Shown here: one piece after another, positions 58,088 through 64,000 of the stretch
How positions within the stretch are numbered: the stretch's first letter is position 1
How the letters are laid out: the number at the start of each line of letters is the position of its first letter
Source of the DNA: Cryptomeria japonica
Lineage: Eukaryota; Streptophyta; Pinopsida; Cupressales; Cupressaceae
DNA length: 64,000 nt
Assembly: GCF_030272615.1 (NCBI RefSeq)
Contig: NC_081414.1
Coordinates: 310,635,664-310,699,663, forward strand
Direction: 5' to 3'
Notes under the pieces: model-generated
What the model was told of the DNA's origin: nothing
Seen by the model: only the letters and a program-made list of their open reading frames with translations
Database searches by the model: none
Position numbers and translations under genes: made by a program

Positions 58088-58597
58088 ACGCGCTAAAACA
58101 GAGTTTACATGTGCTACTGAATTTACCTGATGCGCTAAAGGAATGAGCACATGCGCTAATCTGCCCCTAGATATGCGCTAAAGTTTGGATTTTGGAATTT
58201 TTTTGTTTAACTAGTGAAAAATCTACGCGCTATACTGGGCTTTACACGCGCTAACTGTTGAAGTATATGTGCTAAAATATGGTTTCTACGCGCTAAGTTG
58301 TTTCTTCCACGCGCTAAAGTTAGGACTGTTGAAATTTGTTGTTGAATTTTTTTAAAAAGTTACGCGCTACACTGAGCCTGTGAAGCGCTAACTATTTTGT
58401 TTTATGCGCTAATTCTTGGTTCCCACGTGCTAAGAGGTTGTTGCGACGCGCTAGACTATGTTGTGGATGCGCTAAAGGATTATTACTGTTTTTGCCTGAG
58501 GACAAAACGCTACTGTTTTAAATTCACGCGCTAATGTGGGGTTTGGATGTGCTAACAAAAGTCTTCCACGCGCTAAGATGTTGTTCTTATGCGCTAG
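58088..58597 (-). repeat. TAGCGCAT word array, gag leader, proximal
   Basis: About 16 exact GCGCTA cores on the plus strand (TAGCGC on the minus) plus variants such as GTGCTA, usually preceded by AC or AT. Spacers are unrelated. On the gag-sense strand the words read the same way as those of the PMD side read on the PMD-sense strand. Confidence 0.9.
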
Positions 58598-59460
58598 ACT
58601 GCCCTGATTTTTCCGTTTGGGTGATTTCTTGAGGTTTTTGATTTTTGTTGAGAATTTTTCAAGTGCGATGGATGATTTTCTGAAGTAATACCTGCAAGCA
58701 TGGCACAAAAAGTACAACCATTTTGCCTAATCTAACAAAAAGTGTATGTTCTGCGAGGATGTGTTCAAATCCCCAATGTTTTAACAGGTTTAGATACAAG
58801 TAATACACTTCATAAAGACTCTTTATTCAAGGGTCATAAATAACATCATAGCCCACTAGTCTCGATACTCCGTCAGCTCAAACAGTCATTTCACCCCCTA
58901 GGGGGTGCCCATTTTTTTTGCCTTTTGCCAGAAGTTAACCCAAAGTGAATTGTTTCACAGTTGAGTAGTTATCTTGGGAGATATATGGTGAGTAATCTTG
59001 GGGGCAGATTCTTCCCCACCCTTGCACTATGATGTTACAAATGTTTGGTTACTGACTCAGTTCAAAGTTTCTAATTCTATGGTTCTTAATCAGGCTTCCT
59101 GTTCGGCCGTCAGTGATAAACTCCTTCAGGAGGCTTCCCAACCTTTAGAACAAAGGCTTTACGTATCTCAAGGATACTGGGGGAAGGCTAATCACTGCGC
59201 GCAACCGTTGAAAAGGACTTTCGTCACTTTCCACATTTGATTATAGTGGGTTGGAATTCTTGGTGTCAAAGCTGTTCCCCACTTAGGTCGTTCCCTTCAC
59301 ACCGGCCAAAGAATGGCTTTAAGAGTTTTTCAACCCCTCGGGAAGGCAGGCCTGCTAAAGGATTTAAATGCTTGAAGTACAGAAAGCTTAAGAGTGGTTT
59401 GGCTTTTTGGTCACCCAATTATGGGGAGAGCATATACCTTCCACTTTCGAGACAAGGCAA
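58598..59460. other. Leader of the Tat element, no gene supported
   Basis: Frames such as plus 58,998-59,240 and 59,237-59,557 exist but carry no motif and run against gag. Confidence 0.5.
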
Positions 59461-60010
59461 TCAAGTTGTTCTTTTTAGCCTTCAAAACAATGATTTGCTA
59501 ACTTCTATTTGGAGATGTTGCTTCAACAAGCATGATGTTCTTTTTAACCTTTCATAGCAAAGTGTGTATTTCCAAAACTTTTGTAAAACAAGCCTGGTCA
59601 ACAAAATAAATCGTGATGTTTGGTCAACAAAATTAAAGTCGATAGGGGAAAACTTTCCCTCTTTGCCTTGCACAAAATGAAGATGAGGTTCTTTTACTTT
59701 GCAAAATGAAGTGAATCCTTTTAAACACCAAAGGATGGTGAGGTTCTTTTTAAAACTTTTGCCAAAGTAAAGATTGTTGGTTCTTTTTAGAGCTTCCAAA
59801 ATGAAGTGTTTTTCCTAACTTGCAAGAAAGCAAATATGAAGTTTGTTGTTCTTTTTACCATGCAATAAAGAAAGATGAATTTTCTTTTAAAACACCAAAA
59901 AGGAAGGCATGAAGTTCATTTTATGCATCCAAATGAAATGATGAGGTTTATTTTAATTTGTGCAAAAAAGGAGAGTGAGTTCTTTTTAACCAACTTTTGT
60001 TGAAAGAAAG
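59461..60010 (-). repeat. Degenerate GGTTCTTTTTA...AAAATGAAG repeat
   Basis: A loose unit of about 40-50 bases with a TTCTTTTTA core and a following CAAAATGAAG-like word recurs about ten times. The frame 59,482-59,799 across it is probably compositional. Confidence 0.6.
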
Positions 60011-60267
60011 TAAAAAAAGAAACTTAAAGCCTCTAAACTTGCTCCTTCCCCTGCACAAAAAATATTAGAACCTGCACACAGTCAGTGATCAAGTGTTAGT
60101 GTGGGCTTACACAAGCCTAAATTCTGATCTTGGTTACAAATTTTACAATCCTGATCCTGAAATGCCTTGAAATTTGACTAAGTCTGAAATTTGGAAGATC
60201 TTTCAAAAACTAGATTTTGCATTATAACTCCTAGAGGTCTGAAACCCCTCTCAAACATCCTAAAAGT

Positions 60268-60363
60268 ATATATGGAATATAACTTAAAGTATACTTAAAT
60301 GTTATATTCCATATATATTATGTCACTTATACTTAAATGTTATATTCCATATATATTATGTCT
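60268..60363. repeat. Perfect 16-bp hairpin plus 38-bp tandem copy
   Basis: Arms 60,268-60,283 and 60,301-60,316 (ATATATGGAATATAAC and its complement) flank a 17-base loop. The right arm with its flank is repeated once more, 38 bases further on. Confidence 0.85.
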
Positions 60364-60415
60364 CCCACAAACCTAATTTTTTACTCTGTCATAAATTTTT
60401 GGCTCTGTTAACTCT

Positions 60416-60812
60416 ATGCGCTAAGAAATGATGTCTATGCGCTAAGAAAAAGCCCCTACGTGCTATCATGTGCCCCCAATGCGCTAAGCTGTTTTCCCGA
60501 TGCGCTATTCTGTTTTTCTCCCACGTTGATACCCACAGGAAAATATTAGTGTTTTGATGCACTAAAAGATTGACTTCACGCGCTGGATGATAGACTCCAC
60601 GCGCTAAACAGTGGACTAGATGCGCTAGGCTGTTAACCGGATGTGCTACTCTATTTTGTTTCCGCGTTGAGGCCTACAGGAAAAACTTAACGGAGGTCAC
60701 GCGCTAATGTTTGAACTGCACGCGCCAGATGATGGTCTCCACGCGCTGAACAGTGGATTGGATGCGCTACTCTGTTTACTGGATGCGCTAAACAGTCAAC
60801 TTAACGCGCTAA
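60416..60812 (-). repeat. TAGCGCAT word array, gag leader, distal
   Basis: About ten exact GCGCTA cores on the plus strand with variants GCGCTG and GTGCTA, between the primer-binding site and the hairpin. Longer phrases (CTCCACGCGCTAAACAGTGG, then CTCCACGCGCTGAACAGTGG) show local duplication. Confidence 0.9.
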
Positions 60813-60876
60813 TTCATTTTTCTCGCGGACCTGCAAAAGTGGTTAAATTCAAAAATTGATTTGATATATGGGGTCT

Positions 60877-60895
60877 AGCCCCACGGCGGGCGCCA
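60877..60895 (-). other. Primer-binding site, tRNA-Lys-like
   Basis: On the minus strand TGGCGCCCGCCGTGGGGCT starts four bases (TTTC) after the 5' LTR. It matches my recollection of the complement to the 3' end of a plant tRNA-Lys in all but one base. Confidence 0.75.
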
Positions 60896-60899
60896 GAAA

Positions 60900-62358
60900 T
60901 GTATGCGGGAAAAGTGGGCGAATAAAACTTAATATGTGAAAATATGTTAGAATACTAGTCCACACACACACACAGGACTTCTTGGTGCAAGCTATGGAGT
61001 AACGTAGTATTACTCAGCTTCCCAAGGAGGGTCTCATGGTTCTCTATCTCACAATGTCCCTCAAACCAATGTTTTGCTCTCAGATTACTGAGCAAAATGG
61101 TTCAGGGATGGCAAATGCAAGAACGAGGGATGCTTTGATTGATTTTAGTATGAGATGTGTTGTAAGCTTATGTATGATAATAAACTAAATGATAAGATGA
61201 CAAGATTAGTATGAATACTATCCTAACATGATATATTAGTCTATGATTGAGCTAAAATGATAAAGAAATTATTCTAAACATGCATATTAGTCTAATTCCT
61301 GATCTAAAAGAGGCTAAATGAGGAGCATATATGAAATGAGAAAGCTTGAAAGAATTTGAGTATAAGTGTAATGCTTCAAATTTGAAAGATGATTGTTAAG
61401 AATGGAGGAATGAGAGCTCTATTTATAGCACAAACAGGGCAATGGATGGTCAAGATTGAATGGTTTAATCAAGGGTCAAGTTTGAAAGTTGGGGATCCAT
61501 GTGCACAATTTGCACCAATAAAATGGTGACAAGTGTCAACATAGGATTGGGTTGAAAGAAGAGGTTGGAGGCATTAAAGGCCTGAGAAGACCTCATGGTT
61601 ATCTAAAGTCTAAGGGTCAAGTCTAAGTTAGGCTTACCCACTGGATTAAGAGTTAATCCAAGGATAAACCTTTGTGCAAATGATTAAGAGATAATCATGG
61701 TCAAAGCATTAATGGCCTGATGAGACTCTTGGGTTGGATAGAGGTTGAGTCAAAACAAATGTTTTAACCATGTGGAAGGGTTTGAATTAACCATTAATGG
61801 TTATTGGAGACTTTGGGGATTAAGTGGTTGAAGGTTGGAAGCCTTCAATGGTTTTCAAAGACTTTAAGGGTTTTGGTGGTTGAAGGTTGAAAACCTTTAA
61901 TGGTTATCAAAGACTTTAAGGGTTTTGAGAAGTGACTTCCCTTTGTTTAGGGATGTGACAAAGTTTAGAGGAGGGTTAGGTTAATTAGAAGTGTTTAGAA
62001 GATTCTAGAAGGGATTAGAAAGGGGTTTGGGATTTTACAAGTGGATGGAGGGATAATAGGATTTTAATTGAAATAAAGAATTTCATTCAATTTGGTTGTA
62101 ATTAAATAAATTTGATTTATTCAATTTGGGATAACTATTTAATTAAATTTGAATTTAATTAAAAGTGGATAGGGGGGTTTTAATTGAATAAAATGATTTA
62201 TTCATTAAATGGGTATAGTGAATTTAATTTAAATAAATTGAATAATTTATTTAATTAAATAGAAGAATGTGGATAATTTAATTAAATTGGATTTAATCAA
62301 ATAGAGAAATGAACATAAAATATTCATTTAGGAATATGGTCATTTTTATACGTCTACA
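60900..62358 (-). repeat. 5' LTR of the Tat element
   Basis: 1,459 bp, the promoter-bearing LTR for gag-pol. TATA box at 61,420-61,427 on the minus strand. It is followed by GGTCC at 62,359. Confidence 0.95.
61420..61427 (-). promoter_or_regulatory. TATA box for gag-pol transcription
   Basis: TATAAATA in GCTATAAATAGAGCTCTC on the minus strand, about 930 bases into the LTR, leaving about 520 bases for R and U5. Confidence 0.75.
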
Positions 62359-62363
62359 GGTCC
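62359..62363. repeat. Tat element target duplication, right copy
   Basis: GGTCC, identical to 43,487-43,491. Confidence 0.95.
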
Positions 62364-62850
62364 CATGAGTAAGATTAGGTTGAATAAAAGGTGGGTGCTC
62401 TCAAATGGAGAACGGGTGAAGATTAATTTTGATGTTGTCTACCAAGGCAATCTAGGACCATTACGAGACACACGTGTCTTACGAGATTAAGAAGGGAAGG
62501 TTTTACTAGTCGAGGACAAAAAGTTGATCAACGGGGCAACTATTGATGTAGAGTTTCAAGCAGCCTAGATTAGGATGAAATTATATAGGTGAATGAATTT
62601 TAAGAAGTTTTATCTCAAAGGAGATTCATTGGTAGTAATAAATGCTATCTATCATAGATCCATTCTCAATTGGATATTGATGAAATTTATATTGCCCATC
62701 TTAAAGATGTTAGAAGAGTTTGAATATTTTGCTCATCCCACATGTATAGGGAACGAAACAAAATAACTTATCACCTAGCTAATGCAATTGAAATAAATAA
62801 TGTAATTAATGGTGTTGACTTAGCATATTAATGACACAAGTTTAATTAAG
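62364..62850 (+). pseudogene. LINE copy B, RNase H domain
   Basis: Immediately right of the Tat element the LINE protein resumes with RWVLSNGERVKINFDVVYQG, the usual start of the LINE RNase H (INFD, then GNLGP). It continues with FKKFYLKGDSLVVINAIYHR, the second acidic motif (GDS). Stops break it. No poly(A) tail or target duplication of the LINE was located. Confidence 0.75.
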
Positions 62851-64000
62851 TTGATAAGGGTATAAGGACATGTTATTGAATGGAAATTAGTGAAGATCAA
62901 CTTGAGATCCTTATATTAAAATTTAGTATAAATGAATGGGTACGATGGTGGCGAGATGACTTGAGTGAAATGGTGAAGAGCCTTTTTTAAAGAAATGTGT
63001 CAAATGGAATAACATCAATTGACATCATGGAAGAAATATTTTGAATGAAGAGAAGGATGCAACAAACGGTCTTCTAGGGAAAATTTTCAAAGGAGAGGAT
63101 GAAGAAGGTGTTTTGAAGTAAATTTGGTGTAGTCAAGATTAGGGGGTCCTATCAAATTTCCCAATCTTGAAGCCTTAACACGCCATCCAATTCATTATGT
63201 GGAAATAAAATCTGAAACATATATTTATTTCAAACTCCATATATACATTCATACAATAAAATATCTCAAAAAAAAAAAATCTATAAATTATATCAACAAG
63301 AAACATAATTCAAAAAATTTATAATGTTTTTAAGCACTTCATGTTTACAAGTCTTCAAATCTTCAAACCTTTGTACCTTCTTGGTGTCAATCCTCTTTTA
63401 AAATATGATATTTTTCTTCATCCTCTAGCTCTCATGACTTCATTTAACACCTCCAACATGCTTTCAAAACTTTTACTTTTTCTTCTATATTTATCCTCTT
63501 GGCAAGATAATTACCTAGACTCTTCCCTATCCAATTCTCTGGAGCAACCTGCAAGTTCTTTATTCAACTGTGTTGTTGTTGATTGGTGATTTTTAACATG
63601 ATTAAATACTGAAATTTATAGATATTATAACCTTTGTGAGGCACCCAAATCCTTTCTTTCATTTCCCTAAAATTGTCTTTTGAATTTCCTTTGTTTATGC
63701 TTGAAATTCTTCATTAAATGCTTTTGAATATGACACACAAGATTGATAAACTATATCCAACTACTTAATGTTGTAAATGAATTTTAAAAATAAATACAAA
63801 CAATAGCATGACAATAAACAAGTCATTCTCTTTGGGAAATTGAAGTCTTTAATTATCTCCTAAAAAATGGGTAGCTTTTCCCACCATTTTAGGCACCTAA
63901 AATGAAAGAATTAAACAAGTTTGGAATGCCAATGGTCACTCACCTTATAAACTCTTCCCTATACATACAATTTAATTAATTTCATATTTTTTTTAACAAA
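62851..64000. other. No gene recognised
   Basis: AT-rich sequence following the LINE. The 82-codon plus frame at 63,341-63,589 has no motif. Confidence 0.5.

Larger units (their letters stand above)
43492..62358 (-). mobile_element. Ty3/gypsy Tat-lineage LTR retrotransposon with antisense PMD gene
   Basis: This 18,867-bp element is complete in structure: equal 1,459-bp LTRs, perfect GGTCC duplications, a primer site next to the 5' LTR (at the right end) and a polypurine tract next to the 3' LTR (at the left end). The minus strand encodes gag, protease, a G-patch-like segment, RT, RNase H, a second archaeal-type RNase H, and integrase. The second RNase H marks the Tat/Ogre lineage. The 3' part carries a plant mobile domain gene on the opposite strand. 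The leader between primer site and gag is unusually long (3.6 kb). Both gene sets are full of nonsense changes, but the LTRs differ at only about 11 sites. Confidence 0.95.

Noticed and set aside
58998-59557. Plus-strand frames in the Tat leader as genes
   Set aside because: No motif, opposite to gag, and the region is rich in degenerate repeats.

Overview
The window is plant nuclear DNA made almost entirely of transposable elements. It is AT-rich, has no recognisable intact host gene, and carries old and young insertions inside one another. Large LTR elements, L1-type LINEs and long AT-rich spacers suggest a large-genome seed plant, most likely a gymnosperm such as a conifer. That assignment is inference. 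No rRNA, tRNA or CRISPR array was seen.

Left part (1-8.6 kb). A degenerate 'CAAAATCCCCGACC' word array is split by a 1,192-bp deletion derivative of a hAT transposon with a perfect 8-bp target duplication. Further right, a decayed Ty3/gypsy pol gene (4,228-4,482 and 7,777-8,582) is interrupted by a 3,289-bp insertion. Its two LTRs are in inverted orientation, yet it sits between near-identical 5-bp target duplications.

Middle part (8.6-34.4 kb). This holds unidentified minus-strand coding remnants, a solo copia-like LTR (11,443-11,906), an old gypsy element with about 1-kb LTRs (12.3-17.2 kb), AT-rich spacers with tandem duplications, a complete 2,466-bp non-coding LTR element with an initiator-tRNA-Met primer site (21,770-24,235), a LINE lacking its RT (25.9-27.9 kb), and an old direct-repeat pair (29.0-34.4 kb). 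The right copy of that pair carries a solo LTR (32,918-34,206) related to the large element described next.

Right part (34.4-64 kb). A second LINE (ORF1, EN, RT, post-RT, RNase H) is broken by two insertions. One is a 4.1-kb sequence with unidentified minus-strand coding remnants. The other is an 18,867-bp Ty3/gypsy Tat-lineage element (43,492-62,358, minus strand) with 1,459-bp LTRs, GGTCC target duplications, a tRNA-Lys-like primer site and a polypurine tract. Its gag-pro-RT-RNaseH-aRNaseH-integrase frame (57,233 to 49,765) can be followed throughout but carries 11 in-frame stops and one 1-nt deletion.

On the opposite strand, tail to tail with pol, the same element carries a plant mobile domain (PMD) gene (45,372-48,406) with its own TATA box, a 25-codon first exon and a predicted intron. 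Short 'TAGCGCAT' words, about 45 exact cores by eye, fill the leader of gag and the promoter-proximal part and intron of the PMD gene. They read in the same sense relative to each gene. The LTRs differ at only about 11 positions although the genes are riddled with CGA/CAG-type nonsense changes, which suggests that an already defective template was mobilised in trans.
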